Source: Apostichopus japonicus
Taxonomy: Eukaryota > Echinodermata > Holothuroidea > Aspidochirotida > Stichopodidae
Length of the DNA stretch: 64,000 bases
NCBI RefSeq assembly: GCF_037975245.1
Contig: NC_092574.1
Location: 17,587,213-17,651,212, forward strand
Reading direction: 5' to 3'
This document shows positions 27,661-64,000 of the stretch, one piece after another. Position numbers and translations under genes: made by a program. The notes under the pieces were generated by a model that was not told the DNA's origin, ran no database searches, and saw only the letters and a program-made list of their open reading frames with translations. Every line of letters starts with the position of its first letter. The stretch's first letter is position 1.

Positions 27661-30600
27661 GTAGGTATGAATGACTGCATTAGAATTTACGATGGCGAAA
27701 CCGAATGACGAGCTTGGCCTCGCTATATTACTGTAGTGTTACTGTTAGCATTCATTACGCTAGGACTAACTTGGTCTAGCCTAGGCCCTAACTAAGTAAG
27801 ATAGGATACTGCAGATCAAGAAGTGACAAGGACATAACGTGTGATTATTGTACACGTAGGTCTAGCATGGTGGGATGAATTCATGTTATTTTACTCATTC
27901 TTAAATGAATCAGCGAATTATTATGGCCAAACATTTCACATCACGTTAGGGCACATTGTAACTAAGTTGTAAGGTGACCTTTTTTTCCAGAAAATCTGGG
28001 AACAGGATATTGATGTTGCCCACCCCACAACTCGTCAGCCCGCTCCCATTGATATCAACAGTTATTAAAGTATTTGGAACATTGAAAGATGAAACTTGGC
28101 GGAATCTATGTCAGTGCAGAATGTAGTACCCAAAAGCTAGGCTTCGCAAAACTGTCTGATTGTTATTGTCAGAGTAGCCTACATGCGAACATGCTTTGCA
28201 TTGGAGCTGGACTGCGCGATGTAGGCTATAAACAACGAAGAGTCTGCTGTTCAACCTTATCTTGTGTTGCACAAAAATCACGAAATTACTGATGCACTAT
28301 ATATATGACGGCTTAACAATTTTTTTTGAAACATATAATTTATAAGAAATTTCACCAAAAATTAAAGGGTGTGAAGACTCGCGAAAAAGAAACGTCTAAT
28401 GCTGGTAATCTGACCTAGTTCCGAATGAGGTGTAACAGAAGTGTTAGAAACCACCATCGATCCCAGAAAATACACACACAGCTTGCTACCGTCGGTAATT
28501 AGACACTAGGGTACAGTCAGTACATACAGCTGTGGTCAATACCAATAGCACAGTGTATAAACGATACAGTGATGGACATCTAAGGTCCAGCTAAAGATAA
28601 CAATTTATCATGTTTCATTACTGTCTGCATTTTGTAGCGACACAAACAAAACGTCACTTGCAAGCAACAGAAAGTTAACTTGTATATTTGAAATATCCAT
28701 CCTAAACGATTAAAAATCATTTCTCTGCCATATTGTGAAAACATGTTTTGAAAATTATTTATCGTTTTTTCAGGTAACTTCTTGGGACTACCAGACAATT
28801 CTTTTAATGCAACTGGAAATCTTATTAGTATCATTCAACATGATACTTTTCACATGAATCACAGGCTTTATGAAATTGTTCAATGATCTGGATTGCCTTT
28901 ATCTGTGAGACCTGAATGAACTTAACATTTGTAGTTGTACAGATAATCACAGCTTAGGTTCAAGCTGTCTAAACAAACTGGCTGGGGGTCAAACAGTTAA
29001 AAGTTGAAATTAGTCAGGGCCTTTTACCAAATTGTAGGATTTTCCAGGGACAGAATTTAAAATCCAAGGACAATTTCTGAGACATTTTGAAACCACAGAC
29101 TCATCATGAAATCTGGGGACGTCACAATTTTAGCCACTTGCTACAAAATGCCTAGTGCTTAAAACTTTTACTGCATAATATCCAGTTCTCACTGGCTTTT
29201 CCTGAATTACAACAGACATCACTTACTGTTCAGACATTTGAGAGCAGCCCAATAATATCTGCTATAAATTTATAAGCAGTAATAGTGGTACAGAAATCAT
29301 GCTGATTCTTGTACTGGCAATTTTTATTGTACTTAACATGTGTTTATGTTCTTAATGTATGCTGGCAGAAAATCACCAGGGCAGTTTTTTTTTTCCACTG
29401 GCAATCGGCAAAATCCACTAGCTGCGTTGAGCCAGTAAATAGCTCCAATTGGAGGCATGGTCCTATAAAGTCTAAAATATACCTGTATCAGGGTTTTAGT
29501 AACTGTTTCTAGTGCTTTGGCTTTCTGTTATTCCCCGTCCATGTTACCATGATTTGACCAGCCTGTAATAATGTGTATTTTTTCATTTCAGACATATGAA
29601 TTTAGTGTGGAAATGACCTGTGAAGGCTGCTCAGGAGCTGTTGACAGGATCTTGAAAAGGGCTGGTAGGTTGAAACCGGACGGATTAGACGAGAAATGTA
29701 TATATTGCACAAAATATGGTTTGCAGACCATTACAAACCGAGCTGCTAGCAATCCAGGCTGTGCACTATGTTGATATTATTTAAGAGAAATGGAACTTTA
29801 CATCAGAAGCTCATCAAAGTGGCTGGACGAATTAGTCTCACCAAGACAATAAAGGTCATGAAGGTCATTATGTTGCCATAGTCTTTATAGATTTAAAATT
29901 AAAAAAGAAATGGATTAAGTTTATTAGTATTTAAGCACTAATGATTAACAGTAACATTTTAGATCTTGATCGAGTAGATGATAGCATTATTGGCTGAATT
30001 TTTAAGGGAGAATTCTAGAAATTTTTGCTTAGTTTAAAAGCTGAATATGTGGAATACAGGAATAATGTTGGAAAAATTGCTAGCACTCAAAAGAGTTTTA
30101 CAAATTTTTGAACTTTGAATACCAAACAAAATTCTATGTAAAATCATCTTAACTGAAGTTGGTATCATAACACCAAGATTTGTAAACATGGCAGTTGGTA
30201 AGTATCCATAATATGTGATTCTATCAATATATATAGGACATGTAATAGTACAAATACTTTGTGTTGCTCAATGATTATTGTAACCCCAATTTCTTTACCT
30301 TCACATCTAGTACTTATTTAATGTATAGATTAATCAAGAAAATCCCTCAAGGCCCATTGCTAAATTGTCTCCAAGTTTGGTATGCTTAAACCTATTGAGA
30401 ATAGCATTTCTGAATGCTCTGACCTCAGTCTTGGCCTCAGTCTTACATAGTACCCACTAAACAATGCAGTTTCTACTACAGTCTACACAGTGAACAATTT
30501 TTCCTGAACTTAATAAAGTCAGGAAATTCCACTGCCAGCTAGGCTGTCGAATGTACCCTCTGATCGGTTCGCTCCGCTACCGAAATGACAGGGCCAGACA

Positions 30601-31328
30601 TTACATAAGGGTGTTGGGCAGTGTGATTGCGTGAAATGAATGGCACAGCAGTGAGAAAAACACTTTGATAGTGGCTGTGAATTACTTTTTTGAAGTTTTC
30701 ACATTGAGTGACCATTGTTAGACTTTTTGATCATCTAATATGGGCAATACTGATGACCTCTGTGAGTATGCACTGAGATAGAACCAGGGTTGCATTTAAC
30801 AAATTCAATTCCCTTTAACTTTTGGTTCATTCACTCGAGTCTGTTTTGTGAACATTGCAAGAGAATGTATTAAATGTATTACAACTCCCTTGTATGATAC
30901 AATACATGAATGAAGGCTTAGAAAGTTGATGCCTCACATGACTTATAACATTGGCTATTTTTCTGCCAAGGGAAATGAGGCTAGTGGCTACTACATTATA
31001 GCACTCCCAGTCTGTTGGTTCTGGTCAAGAACATGCACAGTAGAAGAAAGATTGTATGCCAAGCCCTGTTTTTCTTTGCAGTCCCCAAGAAATTGTTGTT
31101 AACAGAAATCACTTGTAAAACTTACATTGACATTTCACATTTAGCAGAAAGATTTCTCATGATTTCACAAATGTTCATTTCTTTGTTTTGTCTCCAGATG
31201 GTATAGCCAGCTTTGATATTGATCTTCCAGGGAAGAAGGTGATAGTGAAGACCGATTTGTCATCGGACCAGGTCTTAGAGCTTTTGAAGAAGTCTGGAAA
31301 GAGCACTGCTTTTGTAGGGGAGAGTTGA
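27652..31328 (+). CDS. ATOX1: ATOX1-type cytosolic copper chaperone, complete, 3 exons
   Basis: Joining 27652-27660, 29592-29664 and 31198-31328 gives a 70-residue protein (human ATOX1 has 68). It is a single heavy-metal-associated domain of the beta-alpha-beta-beta-alpha-beta type. The metal-binding loop is MTCEGC (C13, C16), the family's MxCxGC motif. Lys62, in KKSGKST, matches the conserved lysine near the copper site. By family knowledge ATOX1 takes Cu(I) and delivers it to the N-terminal domains of ATP7A/B-type pumps of the secretory pathway. The first exon encodes only Met-Thr-Lys, so it would be missed by ORF searches; phase 0 and a clean AAG/GTAGGT donor support it. The gene is convergent with AGK downstream. 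Confidence 0.93.
27661..29591 (+). other. ATOX1 intron 1
   Basis: Contains the left arm of an inverted repeat (28363-28557) and an exon-like open segment after a strong acceptor (27991-28068). No other feature is supported. Confidence 0.6.
28363..28557 (+). repeat. Inverted repeat left arm (partner 34480-34680)
   Basis: The sequence from TAAAGGGTGTGAAGACTCGC to CACAGTGTA is the reverse complement of 34480-34680 at high identity with a few indels. Shared stretches include CACACACAGCTTGCTAC and ATCGATCCCAGAAAATACAC. The arms could be two opposite copies of one small transposon. Confidence 0.8.
29592..29664 (+). CDS. ATOX1: ATOX1 coding exon 2 (CxxC metal site)
   Basis: The acceptor is TTTTTTCATTTCAG at 29591 and the donor G/GTAGGT at 29664. 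It encodes TYEFSVEMTCEGCSGAVDRI and the end of helix 1. The reading frame stays open past the donor, but the protein would diverge from the family there. Confidence 0.94.
29665..31197 (+). other. ATOX1 intron 2
   Basis: No feature beyond ordinary AT-rich intron sequence is supported. Confidence 0.6.
31198..31328 (+). CDS. ATOX1: ATOX1 coding exon 3
   Basis: The acceptor is TTTTGTCTCCAG at 31197. The split codon G/AT gives Asp, then GIASFDIDLPGKKVIVKTDL and the terminal KKSGKSTAFVGES. The stop TGA is at 31326-31328. A possible AATAAA lies at 32602-32607, and the 3' UTR length is unproven. Confidence 0.94.
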
Positions 31329-34300
31329 GATGGAATTCCATAGTACAACCTGAACATCTCTTTTATTCCTGCTTTGACCTGCCTTCCCTCTTGTCTTAAA
31401 GTCTCATTTTGCTTTCCATTATAAACACCCAAAAAAAACCCAGATGCCTGTCTCGTCTGTATTGGCTATGAAGTCGCATTCTTCTGTGTATGCAGTTTCG
31501 TTTCGTACAAGTGCAGAGGGTTAGAGCAATGTACACACGCATGGGGTTCCAGTCGTATGTTCAAAATCTAAAGGACCAGCAGTGTTTGTAAAACAAGACA
31601 GTGTCTGTTGGTGTGCTGAGAAATGAAAAGGTTTGAAAGAAGCATATCATAGATATGTAATCAAAGGGATGTTTAATGTCCTTAAGATGGGTGTCAGTTT
31701 GTCTGGGTGCATAATCAGGCATTAAATATCCCTGGTGCAGTCGCATGATCAAGCATGGTAGTTTTCTATAGAATGTTAATTTACTGATGTATAGTGCCAA
31801 TCATACAGGCTGTGATATACCAATGAACACAACTAGGATTTTTCACTCGATCAATTGGGTATCATGGAAATTTCCTCGTGCAGCATCATTCAACATCTTT
31901 CATAAGCATGCTAGAGGCGCATGCAAAGTAATGATAATATAATTTAAAAAAAAGGATTATAACAATTAAATAACAAAATATCCATGTGCGATGTCTCAGT
32001 CTTTGATATTTACCGTTCAATGGTATGGATGGGGAAAGGAGAATGTGGAAAGGGGCATTGGCAGGCATGAAATCAACACTGGACTTTATTTCTTCATTTA
32101 TCTATTATTATAACCCCATTTTTAGCCCATCCATATCCATCATCAGTGGTGGAATAGTTCAGTCGTGGGGTATTTTGCATTCACCCCTCCGAGTGTTCAA
32201 CCACCCCTTTCTCAAACTCACACAAAAATTCAAGACTAATTATTAGCACAATTATCGACCATATATTTATGAAAAAATTATTGGGGTGGGGGAGATGGGC
32301 ACCCCACCCCCCAGGCTCTTTGGGCCTTCAAATTGTGAAAGTGAACTGTTAGGCATCCTCCTTTAAGTTACTGTGCAGTGATGGAGCCAACATCATGACA
32401 TGTAAACGTTTCATAACATTTTGTAACATTTCATTTAATTAATCACCACAAGGTGTCCATTCATATTTACCTGTCACTTTTGCCTTGAATGGCTCTTTGT
32501 CTGTAATGCCATTGCTACAATCAAACTAATGTAGTTTCCCTGCAGTTATTGATATAACCAAATTGCAGTCATTCCATCGACAAATCTAGTCAATTGCTAG
32601 CAATAAAATTTACCTTATAAAGAAATTATTTGTCTCAGTTGTTCTTTTTTGTTTTAATATTTGAATATGGAAATTATCTACATGAACAGTAGGCAGTGGT
32701 CATGTTTGATATATCATTGCCTCACATACAACAGTGTTACTAGGCTGGTGCATTCCCCTAGGGCCTTGGCTGCACAAGGGGGCAGGGTGGGGAGTGGTTA
32801 AAAGTAGGCCTACAAAATAAACCATCCACTGGACCAGTGAGGCAGCTAGTATTTTAGGTGCTGTCAATAAAATAGAAAAGCTTAATGTACTCTTCTGTAT
32901 TAATTTTGAGACAAACATTTATTTAGTGCACTGTATCTTTTAAAGAGAAAACTAATATATTCAATGGCGTAGCTGACAGGTGGGGGACTGCCCCTGGGCA
33001 TAGCTAAAAAAGTTGGCCAAAAAAAACTAAACATGCTTTAATAGCCATGATGTATTAGAAATGGATCTGTAGGCTACTTGATTTCTATAGCACTTTGTAA
33101 TGTGCTTCTCATAAGATTTTCCTCATTGGCCATACAAGCTTTCTCTGAACGCATTGACTACGATTCAGTGATTGAGAAGAGTCTGAGTTCTGTGTTTTGT
33201 ATGGAATTGTACTGTCATTTAAGAAAACCAAAAACATTACATCTTCATTTGAGACAATATACGAGATAACCTGGGTGCGCTTTCCCACACGGGACATTTA
33301 ATATGTATTAGTTTATATTTGACATCTTTGATATACAGGGCCGCAACCCTTCAAAACCACTCGGGCCTACAATTGGTAACATACGTAGGCAAAGTTGTAT
33401 ACACTAGTAGTATTTAAGCTTGTACTCCGCAAATTTATGGTACCAGTTTGCAGCTTAGCCCCTACCCTCCAGGGACAGACACCACCCAAATTTTGTCGTC
33501 CTCCTCCTCTCCCCTTATTATTTTGAAATCTGGCTACAGGCCTGTCCAAAACTTTAAATGTCAGTAAAACTAATAAATATGTGGTTTTATATATGTTTTT
33601 GAGTATGTTTATTGAAGCCCTTTGTAGTATTAACTATCTACCATGGATGTTGAACTTCAAAGGATTTGTAATCACATGGTGTCTAACAATATGCTGACAT
33701 TGTGTAACCAACATCTCTTTGCTTCACATGCCCAGTTATCGTTATTTTTCAAAAATTAATCAAGGGAGCCATATATATGTAAATTCAAACAACGACATAT
33801 GATTACTTGTGCTAAAATTCGAGTCCTCAATTGGTCTTTCATTTTCATGTTTAGAATTAAAAAAAAATAATAATAGCTATCACTAAAAAAACATTACAGG
33901 TGCTAGTTGCAAATTTTACATTTATTTTTGTGTAATTCGTTTGACACATTAATCTTTTAATGACAAAAATAGAAAATTGTGGTCTCATCTAATAAATCAA
34001 TAAAAAGTAGGCTACCAGATACACCAAGTAGGAGAAAGGTGGTTGGTGAAAAAATAGGTCAAAATTGTTTTGTTATTTTTCTTTCCTGGGATTAGACCAT
34101 CAATATGTTTTCCAGTTTAACTTGCTTGCCTATTTAATAAGTGTCTTTCCCAAAGGGTTTCTGTGCTTTTTTCTTAAGTTTTGAATATTATTTTACAGCT
34201 CCCCTACTAAACAACCCATAACTTTCAAAAACTTTCAAAACAATTTAACAAATCTTTGCTTACTTTTCTTGTTTATTGAAAATTAAAAACATTGAATTTT

Positions 34301-35657
34301 TTGAAAATTTTAATGTTATTTACTCAATGCCAGATATTCTTCTTTGCTGATGTTACTTTACAAATTCGTTCAACTTTTCAAGTGACATTGATATTCCATC
34401 TTGATGCATTGTTCTAATTTACCAGTAAAATAAACAAAGCTTTTTACTTAAGCAATGCCTTTTACAAATCATTTACATGTACACTGTGTTGTGGGTATTG
34501 ACCGTACAGTAGCTGTATCTATTGACTGTACACTAGTGTCTAATTACCAACTGTAGCAAGCTGTGTGTGTATTTTCTGGGATCGATGGTGGTGTCTAACA
34601 CTTCTGTTACACCTCATTCGAAACTAGGTCAGATTACCGGCATAAGACGTTTCTTTGTGCGCGAGTCTTCACACCCTTTAAAGCAATGCATATTCATGAA
34701 GACCTATCGAAAGAGGATCGTAAACCTTTGCCTTAACTTACCAAAAAAAATTTACAAATTGTGTGAGATACGATTTTCCTGACTAGCAACTTACACCTCC
34801 GACATAAACTTGTGTCTCTTGAAAATGTTGTTTACATTTCATTACCTCAGAAGCTAAAGAGATACATAGCCAAAATTGTCACTCGACTAGATCAAGTGGC
34901 CGAAAAACACCACAAATATGTAAATTGAAGTCTGCAATATTCCTGAATTTTTGGCTTGCATGCACTTAAAGTGTAAACTATCAATGAATGAGGCAGTCAT
35001 CCAAAAGAAATTAGTATTCGCTAAACAAATTGGAACAGCCAATGGATTATGTTAATTAAGTTTCACTTGTTCTACCAATGTCACCAACCTTTCAAATCAT
35101 GCTTGTGGATAGCAACAATTTTTCCAAAATAGACACCTGTATCTGGGTTACTTTTCTGTGAGCTGCATGGTTGTCATGACGACTGCATTATCAGTTAGCC
35201 ATGATCCAGAAAGTGGGCTTTATACTGGCAGTGGTATATATTTCATAGAGACTTGGAATCTCTTGCTTGTAATGCATCTGTAGCACATACTTAAAGATAA
35301 ATAGATGGATAGATAGATGGATGAATGGATAGAATAAGGTATTTGTAAACATCACCCTCTATCTATGCAGAGACGACATGTAGGCTCTCCCACCCCCCCT
35401 TCAAAAAAAAAAAAACAAGAAAGAAACAGGACACAAACTTGCATATTAACCTCATATTAAATCTATCTATGACGTCGATCTTGCAGACAGGGATAGGAAG
35501 GGATTTCGAAAGCTTCAGTCCTACAAAAAGTGAATGCCCTAGTACCCAATTTTGTATGTACCTTTAGTACAGAAAGCAACAGGGTTAGTCAGGTAACCAT
35601 GCAGAGGCAGCATTGTGAACACATTTGTTGTAGACAAACTGTTGTGGTGTTAATATT
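31329..35657. other. ATOX1 3' UTR and intergenic region
   Basis: No gene is supported. It contains the right inverted repeat arm (34480-34680), a C-rich and G-rich patch near 32284-32316, a TE-end-like GGCGTAGCTGACAGGTGGGG at 32966, and a very AT-rich stretch (33830-34440). Confidence 0.55.
34480..34680 (-). repeat. Inverted repeat right arm (partner 28363-28557)
   Basis: It reads TACACTGTG to CTTCACACCCTTTA on the plus strand and mirrors 28363-28557. Short insertions such as GTATCTATTGACT distinguish it from the left arm. Confidence 0.8.
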
Positions 35658-36612
35658 GTATGGTGGTGTATTAAAACTTCACATGTGTTATACATATGCA
35701 GTTTTGTATGGTGGTGTACTAAAACTTCACGTGTTATACATATGCAGTTTTGTATGGTGGTGTACTAAAACTTCACATGTGTTATACATATGCAGTTTTG
35801 TATGGTGGTGTACTAAAACTTCACATGTGTTATACATATGCAGTTTTGTATGGTGGTGTACTAAAACTTCACATGTGTTATACATATGCAGTTTTGTATG
35901 GTGGTGTACTAAAACTTCCCATGTGTTATACATATGCAGTTTTGTATGGTGGTGTACTAAAACTTCACATGTGTTATACATATGCAGTTTTGTATGGTGG
36001 TGTACTAAAACTTCACATGTGTTATACATATGCAGTTTTGTATGGTGGTGTATTAAAACTTCACATGTGTTATACATATGCAGTTTTGTATGGTGGTGTA
36101 CTAAAACTTCACATGTGTTATACATATGCAGTTTTGTATGGTGGTGTACTAAAACTTCACATGTGTTATACATATGCAGTTTTGTATGGTGGTGTATTAA
36201 AACTTCACATGTGTTATACATATGCAGTTTTGTATGGTGGTGTACTAAAACTTCACATGTGTTATACATATGCAGTTTTGTATGGTGGTGTACTAAAATT
36301 TCACATGTGTTATACATATGCAGTTTTGTATGGTGGTGTACTAAAACTTCACATGTGTTATACATATGCAGTTTTGTATGGTGGTGTACTAAAATTTCAC
36401 ATGTGTTATACATATGCAGTTTTGTATGGTGGTGTACTAAAACTTCACATGTGTTATACATATGCAGTTTTGTATGGTGGTGTACTAAAACTTCCCATGT
36501 GTTATACATATGCAGTTTTGTATGGTGGTGTACTAAAACTTCACATGTGTTATACATATGCAGTTTTGTATGGTGGTGTACTAAAACTTCACATGTGTTA
36601 TACTTATATGTA
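35658..36612. repeat. 48-bp minisatellite, 20 copies
   Basis: The unit begins GTATGGTGGTGTACTAAAAC and ends CATATGCAGTTTT. Unit starts are at 35658, 35706, 35752 and then exactly every 48 bp to 36568. The second unit has a 2-bp deletion. Variants are ATTAAAAC (units 1, 9, 12), CTTCCCATG (units 6, 18) and AAAATTTC (units 14, 16). Because 48 is divisible by 3, long 16-residue-periodic open frames arise on both strands; I treat these as artefacts, not genes. Confidence 0.95.
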
Positions 36613-37702
36613 GCTGTAATCATAGACAGTATAGCCGTCATGTGTTAAAGTCAAATTGCAACCCTTTTCTTTGATCTAATTTTATTTCACATAACCTCGA
36701 TGAAAACAACTAAAATTGATACGGTGAAAGGAAAAAGAACGATGTTTGTGGCTTTGAATGATGTCACCCTGTTACCGAATAATTACATGGTAAAAATTTA
36801 ATGCATGCCCAAATTTATGGAAAATTTTCCTTGCTTCGACTGCTGTGAATGAACCTTGTTACAAGTATAAATCTCATCCTGAGATTATCATAACCCATTG
36901 ACCTTTAATGGAACATTTGTTCTCCTGGCATCGCGAAGCAACCTTACATACCATCCTAAAGTGGGTATAATGTTCAGTTTATGAAGTGAAAAAATAAGAA
37001 AGATAATAAATGTAGTCATGGCAAAGATGCCTTGTATTTTTTGCAAGAAACACCTTGAAATTATATCAATATTTCATGGATTGCAATATCCAAATTGTGC
37101 CAATAACAGTCCTAAAAACAATGTCATCATCATCACCATCATAATGTATACTTGCAGTCCACATGTATTGGTATGTTGAACACTAGTTCCATGGGAGGAT
37201 AAGATTTAAATTTCAACAGACTTCATTTAAAACTAAAACACTGAACTTGCCGCATAGAGGAAAACGGCTGTTTAAAGGTGGCATTTTAAATGTTCAGGTC
37301 CATGAAAATTAAAATTATGCGATAAATGTAGAATTGTAGAGCTATTTAGCAAGAATTCCTCTTAGCAAATTTCTTACAAAATTTATCAATATTTTTAAGG
37401 ATTATAATATGTCGAGTTCATACAGCATTATGATAATTAATACAGTGTACATCAGTTGCCATCTGACGTTTCATTGATATGAACATGACCTTTACTCCCC
37501 AATGAGGAATAAAGTTCTTTGGTTGGCTCAAACGGCTTGTAGAATTATATTACTCCTTTCTCAATGCAGCCAAATTCAGACCTCAGTCAAGGACCTAATC
37601 CACATCTCTCCATACATAGAGGGCTTCCTTTACCCCTCTCTATCCCACTCTCTGCAGGCTTCTCTGGCAATGAACAGCACTACTCTAGCGCAAGTAAATT
37701 TG

Positions 37703-62400
<24,698 letters not shown>

Positions 62401-64000
62401 CTATGAGTTAAGAAAAAAATGGTGTATTTAATGCTGATCTATGCACCGGAGAAAACTTTTTACTTTTGATCTTTTGTTTAGTCTTCTTCCTTTACAATCA
62501 GATTTTTTTGGTGGGAAACACTTATAAAGCTATACTTATTTTATTTTTTTTCATATTTCATATCTAACAGCGAGAAGAAGGTATGAGACTACTTGGACCC
62601 AAGGCTGGAATTTTCATATTCTGGAGACAAAATAAAACCCTGCACGTTTCTCAAACAAATAACAGATAAAGGCAATACTAGATGCAAAGACAAACGAAAA
62701 CCAAATTTTCCATACCGCTAACCAAACGCTCTCATCTGAATAATTCAAATAAGAAAGGGTTGAATAAATCTGAGATGAACTGGAATAATTCATTGGGATT
62801 TACTCCTCAGCTGTTCCATGAAATGCAACTTTATCAGACAAAAATATTCAGCATTTGTCTCCTTCCATAATCAGTTTCTGCTTTTAGCCTTGAAAAATAT
62901 GAGATTTTTGCAGGAAAATGAAATCCATGTACTTGTTGAGACCATCCCTTGTGACGATGTGTAAATTTATTATTCCCTAACTAATCATCCCTTTTAAAGA
63001 AGAACAAAAAGAAATCAACTTAATCTGTAATTCTGTATCTTAAATATGCAGAAAAGGAATTTGTGACTCATCTGCTGTTCGTCTCTGTGATATCATTAGC
63101 TGTATTACGGTTAGAGTTACGTCATACCTAATCGATTTTGAGATATCACCATTTTTTTGTTTCATCCAAAACCGATCAAATTTAAATTAACAAAAATGAA
63201 TGAGAATCGGTTAATCCGAACAGCAACAAGAAAAGAAGGCATGTCTGATGTCTCCATCTGATGACATCATAACTTGACTCATCTCACATGAGACAGTATT
63301 CAGATCCATGGCATTATATCTATGCAATTCCATTTGTTGTGTAAATCGTACTTAAAGTCAACATTTACTATTCTACAAGCTAATTTGGGTGGTTGTGCAC
63401 CGTGAGTTTGAACACTGTTAACTGTTCAAGATCACAAGCATGATAGAGTTTGCTACGACTCCTTGGGGTGTTTCTTGGGATAGCAGCCCTGTGGAATCAA
63501 CATCGATGAGAAGACTCAGGTTTCTCCTTCACATAGTAAGTCCAGAGGGTAATTCATAAAAGAGGCAGTATCCTCAGTACTTTATTCTAATTTCTACATG
63601 ATTTTGTTTTGAAGATACTGACAATTGTAGATGATACATTTTATTTTACCAAAAGTGAACTTATCCCAAAACAGTTTGGATATACATCAACTAACTTGTT
63701 TTTGTTTTTCTTCCAAATTTGCATCCAATTTCCTGGGTAAAATGTAGAATTTTATTACAAACATACCACATTCAATTAGCATTTTATTACAACTTCACAC
63801 ACCCGTGATAATTCGAACCCTTCTCAATTTGAGGTCACCACAGGAAATTGGAAAGATATGTATGCTAATCAAAACATTCTTTTGTTTATTTCAAGCAAAC
63901 AATTTGGGTAGATGCTATGGCAATTTTGGGCAAACTTTTCTACAGTTGCTTCGATTGCATAACTTCACCGCAGGACAATTCATTGGATATCTAACTTAGA
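62401..64000 (-). other. AGK intron continuing past the window edge
   Basis: The next upstream AGK exon, expected to encode the segment before AFALVKGETV, is not recognisable here. The short open frames in this stretch have no AGK-like sequence. Confidence 0.5.

Noticed and set aside
30556-30592. CTGATCGGTTCGCTCC...ACCGAAATGACAG, superficially hammerhead-like
   Set aside because: Only CGGT/ACCG pairs; the CUGANGA core is absent and no stem I flanks it.
35658-36612. CRISPR-like array
   Set aside because: The 48-bp units are contiguous with no unique spacers, and this is an animal genome.
35530-36648. Long plus- and minus-strand open frames of 287-372 codons
   Set aside because: They are produced by the 48-bp minisatellite, whose period is a multiple of three. 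The repeats are equally open on both strands and show no codon bias.

Overview
This is a gene-containing piece of an animal nuclear genome. It is AT-rich, intron-rich and full of microsatellites and short non-autonomous transposons. I reassembled three protein-coding genes exon by exon from splice sites, reading phase and conserved motifs. They are a BMP-type R-Smad (Smad1/5/8 class, + strand, complete coding sequence in five exons, 6249-21773), an ATOX1-type copper chaperone (+ strand, complete in three exons, 27652-31328), and the C-terminal 60% of an acylglycerol kinase (AGK, - strand, eight exons, 62400-37703, N-terminal exons beyond the right edge). All splice junctions used are GT-AG and keep phase. 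The high similarity to vertebrate proteins, with moderate introns and abundant invertebrate-style repeats, suggests a marine invertebrate deuterostome. An echinoderm such as a sea cucumber is my guess, but the species cannot be fixed from the sequence alone.

Layout: 1-6094 is upstream of the Smad coding exons. It is dominated by a 3.5-kb repeat element (2248-5761) with 11-bp terminal inverted repeats, a (TG)n tract, many AGGTCA nuclear-receptor-like half-sites and an apparently perfect 953-bp tandem duplication. 6095-21773 holds the Smad gene, with a 9-kb intron containing a second, shorter copy of the same element family. 21774-27651 is intergenic. 27652-31328 is ATOX1; its exons 2 and 3 lie between two ~200-bp inverted repeat arms (28363-28557 and 34480-34680). 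35658-36612 is a 20-copy, 48-bp minisatellite between the convergent 3' ends of ATOX1 and AGK. 37703-62400 is AGK; its introns carry MITE-like elements, a tRNA-derived SINE, long AT microsatellites and a palindromic foldback element.

The most unusual finding is the foldback at 61341-61876. Its two arms each carry a motif that folds like a type I hammerhead ribozyme, pointing outward. The right-arm copy has the CUGANGA and GAA core elements and a perfect 6-bp stem I; the left-arm copy has lost the conserved G8. A third, decayed copy lies at 49276-49345. Hammerhead motifs of this kind are known from Penelope-like retroelements, so this looks like a pair of inverted Penelope-type terminal repeats, and could be a novel family. 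Another PLE-style hairpin lies at 41944-41986.

The three genes act in separate processes: BMP signal transduction, copper delivery to P-type ATPases, and mitochondrial lipid phosphorylation or protein import. I see no functional linkage among them. There is no prokaryotic or viral gene content and no CRISPR array.
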